DNA of 64,000 nucleotides from Peptococcaceae bacterium. GTDB lineage: Bacteria > Bacillota > Desulfitobacteriia > Desulfitobacteriales > Syntrophobotulaceae. This document shows, piece after piece, positions 32,560 through 41,525 of the stretch (its first letter is position 1; the number at the start of each line of letters is the position of its first letter). The position numbers and the translations under genes were made by a program. The notes beneath the pieces were generated by a model. That model was not told where the DNA came from and made no database searches. It saw only the letters and a program-made list of their open reading frames with translations. Where the stretch lies: assembly GCA_009782825.1 (NCBI GenBank), contig WRII01000001.1, positions 62,001 to 126,000 on the forward strand, given 5' to 3'.

Positions 32560-34935
32560 ATGGAGAACCAAGTACAAGACAACCAAGTACAAGACAATAA
32601 GGGGAGTGTAATTGCCGGAATGAGGGCAAGAGAAGAGGCGTCGGAGACTTTCCTGCTGGAGATTGGTATGGAGGAACTGCCGGCTCAATTTGCGGGAAGC
32701 GCAGCGGAACAGGTGGCGGGGCAGGCGCGTCAGGTGTTGGCGGAGTGGGGGTTGTCCTATGAGGACTTGCGTGCTTTTGTGACGCCGCGGCGGTTGGCGC
32801 TGTGGGTTCGGGGGTTGCCCCGGCAGCAGCCGGATCTTATGGAGGAGGTTAAGGGACCTAGTTGCAAGGCGGCTTATGACGCCCAGGGAGCGCCGACGAA
32901 GGCATTGCAGGGGTTTATGCGGGGTCAGGGCGTGACAGAGGAAGATATTTTTAAGAGAGAGCTGAATGGCACGGAGTATGTGTATGCGCACAAACGCAGA
33001 GTGGGGCAGCCGACAGAGGTGTTGCTGCCGGATTTGATGGCCCGGGTCATAGGGGGGCTGACTTTTCCTAAGCCTATGCGCTGGGGGGAGCTGACGCTGC
33101 GTTTTGCCCGGCCGGTACGCTGGCTGGTGGCTCTTTATGGGGAGCGGGGGGTGCCTTTTCAGTTTGCGGGGCTGACAGCGGGAAACATAACGCGCGGACA
33201 TAGAACATTGGGCGGGGATGTTTCCTTGCGCCATGGAGATGACTATATTGAGGTTCTGAGAGCTGCCGGGGTGGTGGCGGATCAGGAGGAGAGGAAAAGC
33301 TTGATTTTAGCGCAGATGGCTGAGCTGGAGCGTTCTGTGGGTGGTAAGGCTGAGGTGGATGAGGAGCTGCTGACGGAGATTGTTCATATTGTGGAGCATC
33401 CGACGGTGTTTTGCGGCAAGGTGGATGCGCGGTATTTGGCTTTGCCGGAGGAGGTTATCACAACGCCGATGAAGCAGCATCAGCGGTATTTTCCGGTGCG
33501 GGACGGTGAGGGTCGGCTGCTGCCTGTGTTTTTTGGAGTGCGCAATGGGGGAGAAGAGGCTTTGGATGTGGTGATCCGGGGCAATGAGAGGGTGCTCAAG
33601 GCGCGTTTGGAGGATGCGGCGTTCTATTACCGGGAGGATGCGAACAGGGGTCTGGAGGATTATGTACGGGATTTGGATGGCGTGGGCTATCATGATAAGT
33701 TGGGCAGTGTGGGGCAGCGGGTGGAGAGGCTGCGCCGCCTGGCTGGGGCATTGGCGGAGAGGATGGTTTTTGACGGAGGCCCTGATATAATGGACTCAGA
33801 GAAAACGGGGCAAGAAGAGGGTCAGGAAAAATCTCAGGGAAGGTCTCAAGGAAGGTCTCAGGCGAAAGGGCTTAAGATAGGCGTGGATCGGGCGGCGTTG
33901 CTGGCCAAGGCGGATCTGGTGACAAAGATGGTCTATGATTTTCCGGAGCTGCAGGGGATTATGGGCGGCTATTATGCGAGTCTTCAAGGGGATTCGGATG
34001 AGGTGGCCTTGGCGATCCGGGAGCACTATCTGCCTCGGGCGGCGGGGGATGAACTGCCCCGGTCCCGGGTGGGCCGGATTTTAGGTTTGGCGGACAGGCT
34101 GGATGCATTGACGGGATTTTTTGGCGCGGGAATTCAGCCGACGGGATCTCAGGATCCTTTTGCGCTGCGCCGTCAGGCTCAGGGGATGGTGGCTCTGTTG
34201 ATGGATGAGGAGACGGGCGTGCAGAGTTCATTGGCGGAGCTGGTGGAACTGGCGTGTGATGGGTATGCGGAGCAGGGGGTTCTTGGCGAGACGCAAGGTG
34301 CAATGGACAAAACGCAATGGATGATGGCTGTGGAAGAGTTTTGTCTGCAGCGGGTGCGGTATGCCTGGCTGGAAGGGCAGGGAAAGCTTGTGTCTTCAAC
34401 TGTGGTATCTTATGATGCGGCGGATGCTGCGCTGGCGCGGGCGGAGTATCCATACGGGAATATCTGCTTATCGCGCAAGGGGTTGCGCAGCTTGACCCAG
34501 CAGGTTCGCGCTCTGAGTGAGTGCCGGGAACGGCCTGATTTTGTGCGGTTTCTTAATGGCTATACGCGCTGTGTGAATCTGAGCCGCAAGGAATTTCGGG
34601 GCGGGAAGGGGTCTTTGAGTGAGAAGGGATCTTGGGAGGGCGGCGCGGTATTGTTGACTCGCGAGGAGGCGGCGCTGCTGACTCATGAGGCGGAAAGGAC
34701 GTTGCTAAGGGTTCTGGAGCGTACGGAATCTGTGGTGAACGCCTGTCTCGACAAGGATGACTATGTGGGGGCTTTTGATGTGGGCATGGAGAGTGTGGCT
34801 CATATTGAGACGCTTTTTGATGCGGTCATGATTATGGATCCTGATCCGAAGGTTAAACAGGCCCGCCTGGCTTTGCTCAGTCGGTGTGTGGCGGTATTGG
34901 GATGCTTGGGAGATCTGACGCTGCTGGCGGGGTAG
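32560..34935 (+). CDS. glyS: Glycyl-tRNA synthetase beta subunit
   Basis: It binds tRNA-Gly and is needed for charging. The ATG 32560 follows GAGGTGGGG. 791 residues, against about 690 usually: the N-terminus has a 15-bp repeat (NQVQD twice) before TFLLEIGMEELPAQF, and near residue 408-428 is a low-complexity insertion (EEGQEKSQGRSQGRSQ). The conserved EVKGPSCKAAYDAQGAPTKALQGF, TTPMKQHQRYFPVRD, GRILGLADRLDALTGFF and QDPFALRRQAQGM blocks are there. There is another low-complexity segment after NLSRKEFRGGKG. The gene looks functional. Confidence 0.96.
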   Translation: MENQVQDNQVQDNKGSVIAGMRAREEASETFLLEIGMEELPAQFAGSAAEQVAGQARQVLAEWGLSYEDLRAFVTPRRLALWVRGLPRQQPDLMEEVKGPSCKAAYDAQGAPTKALQGFMRGQGVTEEDIFKRELNGTEYVYAHKRRVGQPTEVLLPDLMARVIGGLTFPKPMRWGELTLRFARPVRWLVALYGERGVPFQFAGLTAGNITRGHRTLGGDVSLRHGDDYIEVLRAAGVVADQEERKSLILAQMAELERSVGGKAEVDEELLTEIVHIVEHPTVFCGKVDARYLALPEEVITTPMKQHQRYFPVRDGEGRLLPVFFGVRNGGEEALDVVIRGNERVLKARLEDAAFYYREDANRGLEDYVRDLDGVGYHDKLGSVGQRVERLRRLAGALAERMVFDGGPDIMDSEKTGQEEGQEKSQGRSQGRSQAKGLKIGVDRAALLAKADLVTKMVYDFPELQGIMGGYYASLQGDSDEVALAIREHYLPRAAGDELPRSRVGRILGLADRLDALTGFFGAGIQPTGSQDPFALRRQAQGMVALLMDEETGVQSSLAELVELACDGYAEQGVLGETQGAMDKTQWMMAVEEFCLQRVRYAWLEGQGKLVSSTVVSYDAADAALARAEYPYGNICLSRKGLRSLTQQVRALSECRERPDFVRFLNGYTRCVNLSRKEFRGGKGSLSEKGSWEGGAVLLTREEAALLTHEAERTLLRVLERTESVVNACLDKDDYVGAFDVGMESVAHIETLFDAVMIMDPDPKVKQARLALLSRCVAVLGCLGDLTLLAG

Positions 34936-35228
34936 GGGACTAATGCGGGCTTTGCCCGCAAGTGGTCAGTGATCAGTAGTTAGTGGTCAGTATTGGATTT
35001 TCTTGTTTTTTATTGACGCTTTACGTTTGTAAGGTACTAAATAACTTTGACATTATTCCTTGCCTTTTTGGCGGCAGGTGCTTGCTCTGATAGTTTGCTG
35101 TTGGCGATATGCCGTTGACTATTTACATTCGATGCTTGAGTGCTTGCGCCATGTTTCGTTGAAAATCCTTGAAAACTGCTTTTCGCGGCTATTTTACTTT
35201 GCAAGTCGGAAATGTTATACTATACATG
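34936..35228. other. Intergenic region before SRP RNA
   Basis: There is no supported gene. It holds short GTGGTCAGT/GATCAGTAG repeats at 34961-34993 and AT-rich sequence. A candidate promoter for the SRP RNA has TTTACT at 35193-35198 and TATACT at 35216-35221 with a 17-base spacer. Confidence 0.6.
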
Positions 35229-35505
35229 GCCATGCTACATGGGGAGGTAGCGGTTCCTTGTTGCCCGCAATCCGCTATAGCGGGGTGGAATTCCCTTGTT
35301 GAGGGCCGGGTCTTCGGGGTCTGTCCGGGTGTTCGGCGTGTTGACACTCTGGTCTCGCGCAACAGGCTTCTCCGAATCGTGTCAGGTCTTGACGGAAGCA
35401 GCACTAAGGAGCAGGTTCTGTGTGCCGCGAGGGTGCTGGGGGAGAGCGTCAACTCTCGGGTAACGCTTGGGGATTTCGGTTCGATGCAGGGTGCATGGCT
35501 TTATT
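35229..35505 (+). ncRNA. ffs: Large-type bacterial SRP RNA
   Basis: This is the Firmicute-type signal recognition particle RNA (about 275 nt) with an Alu domain. ATGGGGAGGTAGCGGTTCC (from 35239) and GTTGACACTCTGGTCTCGCG correspond to the Bacillus scRNA. The S-domain core TCAGGTCTTGACGGAAGCAGCACTAAG is the Ffh-binding loop. The ends CCATGC (35230) and GCATGG (35493) pair. The AAGTAACGCTT-like stretch is present as GGGTAACGCTTGGGG. ORFs predicted through it are not genes. It lies just upstream of dnaX as in many Firmicutes. Confidence 0.93.
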
Positions 35506-35622
35506 TATCAAGGTGATACTTCAACGAAGTTGATATTTCAGCTTGGAGATAGGGCCATCTTTTTATGTGTAGATATTTGAGGTTTTATTCGCAAAGATAG
35601 AAGGATGGAAGGACAGATCACA

Positions 35623-37380
35623 ATGTATAGGGCGCTCTACCGTCAATGGCGGCCGCAGACTTTTGCTGATATGGTGGGACAGGAGCATGTGTGCCAAACC
35701 CTTTCTCATGCTTTACAGCAGAACAAGGTGGCTCACGCCTATCTTTTCAGCGGTCCCAGGGGGACGGGAAAGACCACAGTGGCCCGCTTGCTGGCGAAGG
35801 CTTTGAACTGCGAGAACCGCCAGGGGCAGGGGAGTGAGCCATGCAATAAGTGCGGGTTCTGTCTGGAGATTGATCAGGGTGTGGCTATGGATGTGGCGGA
35901 GATTGACGCGGCGTCTAACCGGGGGATTGATGAGATTCGGGATCTGCGTGAAAAGGTGCGTTTGGCCGCGGCGGGCGGCAGATATAAGGTGTATATTATT
36001 GACGAGGTTCATATGCTGACGACGGAGGCTTTTAATGCGTTGCTTAAAACGCTGGAGGATCCGCCGGAGGGTGTGGTGTTTATTTTGGCGACGACGGAAG
36101 CTCATCGTGTGCCGGCAACGATTTTGTCGCGGGTCCAGCATTTTGAGTTTCGCCGGATTGCTTTGGCGGATATTGAGGAGAGATTGCGCCGGGTTTGCCG
36201 GGCCATGGGGCGGGACGTGGAGGAGGGGGCGCTGCATATTATTGCCCTTAAAAGTGAGGGGGGGCTGCGGGACGCGCTGAGTATGCTGGATCAATGTTTG
36301 AACCAGGAGGGGCGTCTTGGGGCTGAGGATGTTTTGCGGCAGCTGGGGATGATGGGCGAGAGTGGCAGCGCGGATCTGGTGGAGGGTCTTCTGGCGGGGG
36401 ATTATGCAGAGGTGCTGGGGCGGATGGATGAGAATATGGCTTTGGGCCGGGATCCTCGTCAGATTCTGCGGGAGTTGCTGGATTATTTGCGGGATATGAT
36501 GATTTTTTTGGCGGGGGGTAATCAAACTTCTGGCAGGAGTTTGTCTCCTCGGGCGCCGGAGGCGCTGAACCGTCTCGGGAGGCAGGCGAAAGCGGCGGAG
36601 TTGACACGGGTTTTGACATGGATACATATCCTCTTAAAGGGAGAAGCGGAGCTGAAGTATGCTCCCAATGGCCGTTTGGCTGTGGAAATGGTGTTGGTGC
36701 AGGCGATTTACGCGGAGAATGAGAGCCGGCAGGGGGAGGGTTCCGGGAGATCGGGGAGAGAGGGGAGAGAGGGGAGAGAGGGTCCCGCGACTGAGAGGGC
36801 TACCCGGCCTGACCGACTGGGTGGAGTGATAACCCGACCGGGGAAGGAGGCTGACCGGCCACAGGAGAAAGGAAGCTTACAGAATAAGGTGACAGAAACG
36901 AATACTGCACTACAATTTACACCGAAGAGCTGGGAAGATATTGTGGAGCTGATACGCCGCCGCAGCCGGCCGGTGCATGCTTTTTTGCTGGCGGGGGAAC
37001 CGTATTTTGCTGAGGGAAAGCTGCGGATTATGTTTCCGTCTGCTTATGCCTTTCATTGCGAGATGCTGAACCAGGAAGTCAATAAAAAGATTCTGGTTAC
37101 GGCTGTGCGGGAGATCATGGGGCAGGATGTGCCTGTTGAAGGAAGTATTGGGTCGGCTCCCCGGAAAAAAGAGTCCCGGAAGGTGGATGCTGAGAAGCAA
37201 AAGCCTGGGAAAGCGCGGCAGTCTGAGAAGCCGTCTCACAGTGCAGAGCCCGGGAAGCCGTTACCAGGTGAATCTTCCAAACAAAGGACAGACTCCACCA
37301 GATTAGAGAACCTGGATATGGTGGAGAAGGCGGTGGAGATTTTTGGAGCTGATGTTGTGGTGGTCCGTGAGGAAGTCTGA
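35623..37380 (+). CDS. dnaX: DNA polymerase III subunits gamma/tau
   Basis: The clamp-loader ATPase. The ATG 35623 after GGAAGGA is chosen over ATG 35605, which has its RBS too close. 585 residues start MYRALYRQWRPQTFADMVGQEHV. Walker A is GPRGTGKTT (44-52). The zinc module is CENRQ...CNKCGFC. DEVHML is Walker B and the SRC-type motif is TILSRVQHFEF. After residue 370 lie low-complexity runs (GREGREGREG from a 9-bp repeat) and a KESRK/EKQKPGK/SEKPSH linker. The C-terminus is not a full tau. Usually ybaB and recR follow; here they are inverted 5 kb away. Confidence 0.95.
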   Translation: MYRALYRQWRPQTFADMVGQEHVCQTLSHALQQNKVAHAYLFSGPRGTGKTTVARLLAKALNCENRQGQGSEPCNKCGFCLEIDQGVAMDVAEIDAASNRGIDEIRDLREKVRLAAAGGRYKVYIIDEVHMLTTEAFNALLKTLEDPPEGVVFILATTEAHRVPATILSRVQHFEFRRIALADIEERLRRVCRAMGRDVEEGALHIIALKSEGGLRDALSMLDQCLNQEGRLGAEDVLRQLGMMGESGSADLVEGLLAGDYAEVLGRMDENMALGRDPRQILRELLDYLRDMMIFLAGGNQTSGRSLSPRAPEALNRLGRQAKAAELTRVLTWIHILLKGEAELKYAPNGRLAVEMVLVQAIYAENESRQGEGSGRSGREGREGREGPATERATRPDRLGGVITRPGKEADRPQEKGSLQNKVTETNTALQFTPKSWEDIVELIRRRSRPVHAFLLAGEPYFAEGKLRIMFPSAYAFHCEMLNQEVNKKILVTAVREIMGQDVPVEGSIGSAPRKKESRKVDAEKQKPGKARQSEKPSHSAEPGKPLPGESSKQRTDSTRLENLDMVEKAVEIFGADVVVVREEV

Positions 37381-37425
37381 ATACGCTTGCGAAGGCGCCG
37401 CAATAGCCCGGGGGGGAGAATCGCA

Positions 37426-39681
37426 ATGTCAGATAATAATAAGCTGAAGAATAACCAGGCCAATCAGCCCAAACCGGAATCTTGGGCTGACCGGCCCGGG
37501 CTGAAAGATATCAAGTGCTATGAACCTCTATGGGGCTCTTGGTATATTGACTCTCCAATTGGTGAAGGCGCCTTTGGCAAAGTCTATCGGATCCGTCGGC
37601 AGGAGTATGGTCAAACCTACTATTCGGCATTGAAAATCGTATCAATTCCCCATGACCAAGCGGAAATAAAGCAGATGGAAGCCGAAGGGCTGGATGTCGC
37701 GTTAAGACGCAAAATCTTCCAGACGCAGGTATCAGACATTATCCGGGAAATAAACCTGATGAGCGAGTTCAGTGGCAACAGCCATATTGTCAGCTTCGAA
37801 GATCACAAAGTTATCGACAAAACCTCCCCCGAATACCTGGCGCTGCCCCTTGATCGATCATCTAAAAGGGGATCACGAATCCCTGAGCTGGGGTGGGATA
37901 TCCTGATCCGAATGGAACTCTTAACAAGTATTTCTGATCATGTCGCCAAGACTCCCCTGTCACCCGCAGAAACTGTCAAACTCGGTATACATATTTGCCG
38001 GGCTTTAGAGCTGTGCGCGAAGAAAAATATCATCCACCGGGATATTAAACCCAATAACATACTTGTTTCCCGGCATGGCGACTACAAGCTGGGAGACTTT
38101 GGCATAGCCCGGCAGATGGAACACACCATGGACGGCTTATCCAAGAAAGGAACCTCCGCCTATATGGCCCCGGAAGTCTTCAAAGGGTCGAAATACGGAG
38201 CCGGCGTGGATATATATGGTCTGGGCATTGTCCTGTATACCCTTCTGAACCGATACAGGACTCCATTTTTGCCCGATTATCCTGATCCCATATTCCCCAG
38301 TCACCGTGATCAAGCCTTGCAAAAACGTATCAATGGGGATCCCATTCCGCCACTTACAGGGATCAGCTCTCAGCTTAATGGGGTGATCTTGAAAGCCTGC
38401 GCCTATGACAGTCATGATCGATTCGCCAGCCCTACAGAGATGCGCGAAGCGTTGGAATCCGTGGCACAACATTGTCACACTGGTGCGGGCCTCCCTAAGA
38501 AAGGGGATGGGGCGAAGACACCAGAAGCTGTCAGCGAACAGGAGACTGTTATCTCTCCGCACACGAGGCCCTCTATAAAGCCGGCCGCCTTCCGTTCTGA
38601 CAAAACAAAAAGAATCGCGGCCCTTGCCGCGTTAAGCGTTGTAGGGGTATTGGCCGTTATGGCGGCTGTCATTTACTTATTCCCTGGGTTACTGAACAGC
38701 GTGCAAAAAGTAACAGGATATGGGATTAGCATTAATGGACAGAGTGACATCGTCTTATCCAATGAAGAAAAAGCCAGAACTGTGTTAGAAGAAATCAAAG
38801 CGTATTATATTGACCTTTCCGTCCCCCAGGGCAGCACAGCAGCCTCATCCCCCACAGCGACCTTTGAAGAAACCGTAGAAATCGTCGCGATCCCTGTTCA
38901 GAGTCGTGAAATAAAGGACGAGCAAGAGGCGCGGCAAACCTTGATCAGCGGCAAGAGCCCCTCTCCTGAACAACCAGAGAGTATGGAGCCTTATCTTACT
39001 GTCATTGTTGAGGGAACGTATGTCATAACGGAAGAGATTGATTTTAAGATCCTCAAGAAGGAGAGCACTGAAGTTGTTCCTAACACCACAAAAGTCCAAC
39101 AAAAAGGAGAAAAAGGATCTAAAAAAGTAACCTATGCCTATATTTTCAAGAATGGACTCTTTGTTGATAGAACTTTTTTAAAAGAATCAACCGCAAAGGA
39201 ACCTGTGGATGAAATTGTTCTTGAGGGGGCAGAATCAGTTGCCATCAGCTTCTTCGACAAAGGTATAGATAATGCGAAATTGGCCGCTATGGTTAAAAAT
39301 AGGGAAATTCCGGAAAATGTGACGGATTTGAATTTAATCCAGAATAAGATCAGTGATATTACTCCTCTACAGTCGCTGACAGGGCTGAAGACGCTTGCTT
39401 TGAACAATAACAAAATCAGTAACCTCACACCTCTGAAATCGTTAACAAATTTGGAACGTCTTGTTTTGCCTATTAACGACATTAGTGATCTCACTCCTCT
39501 GAAATCATTGACGGGGTTGAAATCACTTACCTTGAGCTACAACAAAATCAGTAACCTCACACCTCTGAAATCGTTGACAAACCTTACATACCTTAACTTG
39601 GAAAATAACAGCATCAAATTCAGTGAAGCCCAAAAGCAGGACTTAAAGAAAGATTTGCCCAATTGTGAGATTGTATGGTAG
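37426..39681 (+). CDS. Receptor-like Ser/Thr kinase with extracellular LRR domain
   Basis: 751 residues from ATG 37426 (GGGGGGAG before it). The cytoplasmic kinase (40-340) has the G-loop GEGAFG (46-51), ATP lysine ALK (70), catalytic HRDIKPNNI (204-212), DFG as GDFGIA and APE as YMAPEVF, so all key residues are intact. One membrane helix follows (about 396-420, AALAALSVVGVLAVMAAVIYLF). The outside part (420-600) has no known fold, and the last 130 residues are about four 22-residue internalin-type leucine-rich repeats (ISDLTPLKSLTGLKSLTL). This plant-receptor-like order differs from the PASTA kinases of Firmicutes. Confidence 0.88.
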   Translation: MSDNNKLKNNQANQPKPESWADRPGLKDIKCYEPLWGSWYIDSPIGEGAFGKVYRIRRQEYGQTYYSALKIVSIPHDQAEIKQMEAEGLDVALRRKIFQTQVSDIIREINLMSEFSGNSHIVSFEDHKVIDKTSPEYLALPLDRSSKRGSRIPELGWDILIRMELLTSISDHVAKTPLSPAETVKLGIHICRALELCAKKNIIHRDIKPNNILVSRHGDYKLGDFGIARQMEHTMDGLSKKGTSAYMAPEVFKGSKYGAGVDIYGLGIVLYTLLNRYRTPFLPDYPDPIFPSHRDQALQKRINGDPIPPLTGISSQLNGVILKACAYDSHDRFASPTEMREALESVAQHCHTGAGLPKKGDGAKTPEAVSEQETVISPHTRPSIKPAAFRSDKTKRIAALAALSVVGVLAVMAAVIYLFPGLLNSVQKVTGYGISINGQSDIVLSNEEKARTVLEEIKAYYIDLSVPQGSTAASSPTATFEETVEIVAIPVQSREIKDEQEARQTLISGKSPSPEQPESMEPYLTVIVEGTYVITEEIDFKILKKESTEVVPNTTKVQQKGEKGSKKVTYAYIFKNGLFVDRTFLKESTAKEPVDEIVLEGAESVAISFFDKGIDNAKLAAMVKNREIPENVTDLNLIQNKISDITPLQSLTGLKTLALNNNKISNLTPLKSLTNLERLVLPINDISDLTPLKSLTGLKSLTLSYNKISNLTPLKSLTNLTYLNLENNSIKFSEAQKQDLKKDLPNCEIVW

Positions 39682-39781
39682 ATATATATTTAAAACAATT
39701 ACATAGGCTCCGCCTGGCGCTGCCGCAGCTCAATGTTCTGTCACAGCTTAGTGGTAATACAGTTGTGGCGGCTTTTTTGGT

Positions 39782-39925
39782 ATGGAGGAAAAGCTTTCTC
39801 TGTCGGACCGCTTCGGTATCACCATCACCTTTTTGACACCGGATCAAGAGAAATATTTGGCCATTGTACGCGGTTTGGCCGAACAGGCGGGCCTGTTGAG
39901 GAAGGAAGGCATGGAGGCGGGGTGA
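39782..39925 (+). pseudogene. C-terminal fragment of a DUF815 ATPase gene
   Basis: 48 codons from ATG 39782 encode MEEKLSLSDRFGITITFLTP, then DQEKYLAIVRGLAEQAGLL, the C-terminal part of COG2607/DUF815 ATPases (DRFG-x-x-I-x-F). The ATPase body is missing. It abuts the PIN-fragment on the other strand at 39925, making a mosaic junction. Confidence 0.55.
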
Positions 39926-40010
39926 CTGCTTTCATATACGCCATGGCAGAGATGCTTCCCGGAAAAAGTGCTGCAGAAACGAGAATGTTTGTATCCAGCA
40001 TACATTTCAT
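39916..40010 (-). pseudogene. N-terminal fragment of a PIN-domain toxin
   Basis: The intact start reads MKCMLDTNILVSAALFPGSI and continues SAMAYMKAVTPP, a typical VapC-like start (D at residue 6). After about 32 codons the frame runs into unrelated sequence at the DUF815 fragment, so the toxin is broken. Its antitoxin at 40007-40297 overlaps by four bases and is intact. Confidence 0.7.
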
Positions 40011-40297
40011 TCTTTTTCCTCGATACGCATCTTCATAATCATGTCCGCTACGCTCTCTTCGGAATCAAGGCCAGCTTTTTCCGCTTCGCCCTTCATAGCT
40101 TGTTGTAACACCTTCATGGCATAGACGGCGGAGTTCATCATGATGACTTGATCATCCTGTTTGATAAGTGTCACGCGGTCGCCGGTGCTGACACCAAGTG
40201 CTGAGCGAATTTCTTTTGGCAAAGTTATCTGCCCCTTCGCCATCACCTTTGCATTATCTACTATCACCTTTGCATTATCTACTATCACCTCTGCCAT
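40007..40297 (-). CDS. AbrB/SpoVT-type antitoxin
   Basis: 96 residues. The swapped-hairpin domain is KGQITLPKEIRSALGVSTGDRVTLIKQDDQVIMMNSA (about 20-56). The first 17 residues contain a direct duplicate (VIVDNAK twice) due to a 24-bp repeat, so the N-terminus is longer than usual. RBS AAAGGAGGATTAC. It is the antitoxin of a PIN toxin that is now truncated, so it is an orphan. Confidence 0.8.
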   Translation of the reverse strand: MAEVIVDNAKVIVDNAKVMAKGQITLPKEIRSALGVSTGDRVTLIKQDDQVIMMNSAVYAMKVLQQAMKGEAEKAGLDSEESVADMIMKMRIEEKE

Positions 40298-40632
40298 TTT
40301 GTAATCCTCCTTTAGAACTCGCCAGATCCCTACTTACCCTACTTTCTTTATTATATTCGTTCTGACTTGATTCATCAACTTTTATTTATGGAAACCCATA
40401 TCATTCTTGATTTCCTCAATGCATGTAATCCATATATAGATTATGAAAAATTCCATTAGCGACCAAAACAATTCTTGCGGAGCATCGTGCATCTGATTAT
40501 AGAACGTGATTATCTTTTTCACATACAGATGTGTGCCGCGTGGCCTTTGCCGGAGAACTTCTCGTTTGCCTTCTTTTCACCGCACACCTTGCAAAAGTGG
40601 CCGCGCTGCTTGTTTCGCATATGATTAAATCC
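40298..40632. other. Intergenic region without a supported gene
   Basis: The 335 bases upstream of the AbrB-type gene are AT-rich and hold its promoter region. No ORF with an RBS or a recognised RNA was found. Confidence 0.6.
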
Positions 40633-40807
40633 TTATCCTTCTTTCAGCGCTTTCATTTTGTGAACATATTCATGACGTGCCTTACTCAATTCCTCCGCAA
40701 TTTTATATCCATCAACACGAGAGTCAATTCCTGAATATTTTGAATAAATTAAATTCTTCTTCAAAAACATAGCTCTCGCAAACAGGACACAGTATATCTT
40801 TTCCCAT
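40633..40807 (-). pseudogene. Frameshifted small zinc-ribbon (CPCC-like) gene
   Basis: On the minus strand MGKDILCPVCESYVFEEEFN (ATG 40807) stops early. The sequence goes on in another frame as GIDSRVDGYKIAEELSKARH followed by EYVHKMKALKEG. The CPVC start and the L-x-x-AR-x-x-Y helix near the end resemble small cysteine-rich CPCC proteins. The middle CPVC/C-x-x-W part is missing. The start has no clear RBS. The assignment is tentative. Confidence 0.4.
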
Positions 40808-40889
40808 TGTACAAACACCACCCCTCAGCACAGGGCGGTTCGAATGAAAAACAACTATTAAATTCAATATTATGGGATGGACTGAGGGC

Positions 40890-41525
40890 ATGGGACAGTG
40901 TGCAAATTTAATCATTGTCGAAAATAACGAACGAGAACTATACTATGATCATTGGTGTGCGAACAGCTTGGATTCTGATTTGTTTTGGGGTATTGATAAA
41001 GCTGTTCAGTTTTTCAGAGATCATGAACAGCAGGAGGATGACTGCTGGCTTGATACTACATGGTGTGAAGGTGGGGCGGTTATTGATCTGGACAAGAAGG
41101 TTCTGCTGTGGTTTGGCGGCGAGGATATTTGCTATGATATTCCTCTGCGCAGAGCATTTCTGGAGCTTATGAATAAGACCTGGCCCAGATTTCAGATCCA
41201 CTGGGCTTATGCGGGTATCGTTGATTTGGCAGACTATGTGGGGTATGACAGAAATAAAGTCATTGTGCCCTTTGACGAGGAAGAATTATTCGATACTGAG
41301 AAAATCATAGATGTTTTTGATTCTATTGGAAGTGATGACTGGAACATTGTCATAAGTTTCCGTAACATGAATAATGAAATTGAAGTTCAAAAGAAGTTCA
41401 AAAAAGGGCTTGACAAAGAGACAAAAAAGCGGTTCAATCCAAGCCGCAATTCCAGTCGGCATGATCCGCTGGGAGGACTGCGGCAAGTAAATATGCAGAG
41501 ATTTTCCTGCACTACATTTCTTTAA
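40890..41525 (+). CDS. Hypothetical protein (immunity-like)
   Basis: 211 residues from ATG 40890 (GGACTGAGGGC upstream is a weak RBS). It starts MGQCANLIIVENNERELYYDHWCANSLDSDLFWG, rich in aromatic and acidic residues, with WFGGEDICYDIPLRRAFLELMNKTWPRFQIHWAYAG in the middle. There is no membrane segment. The final 25 residues look different and may result from a frameshift. The family is not known to me; the acidic composition and accessory setting suggest immunity or stress, but that is a guess. Confidence 0.55.
   Translation: MGQCANLIIVENNERELYYDHWCANSLDSDLFWGIDKAVQFFRDHEQQEDDCWLDTTWCEGGAVIDLDKKVLLWFGGEDICYDIPLRRAFLELMNKTWPRFQIHWAYAGIVDLADYVGYDRNKVIVPFDEEELFDTEKIIDVFDSIGSDDWNIVISFRNMNNEIEVQKKFKKGLDKETKKRFNPSRNSSRHDPLGGLRQVNMQRFSCTTFL

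Noticed and set aside
35060-35516. Open reading frames on both strands
   Set aside because: They run through the SRP RNA gene and lack ribosome sites or family similarity.
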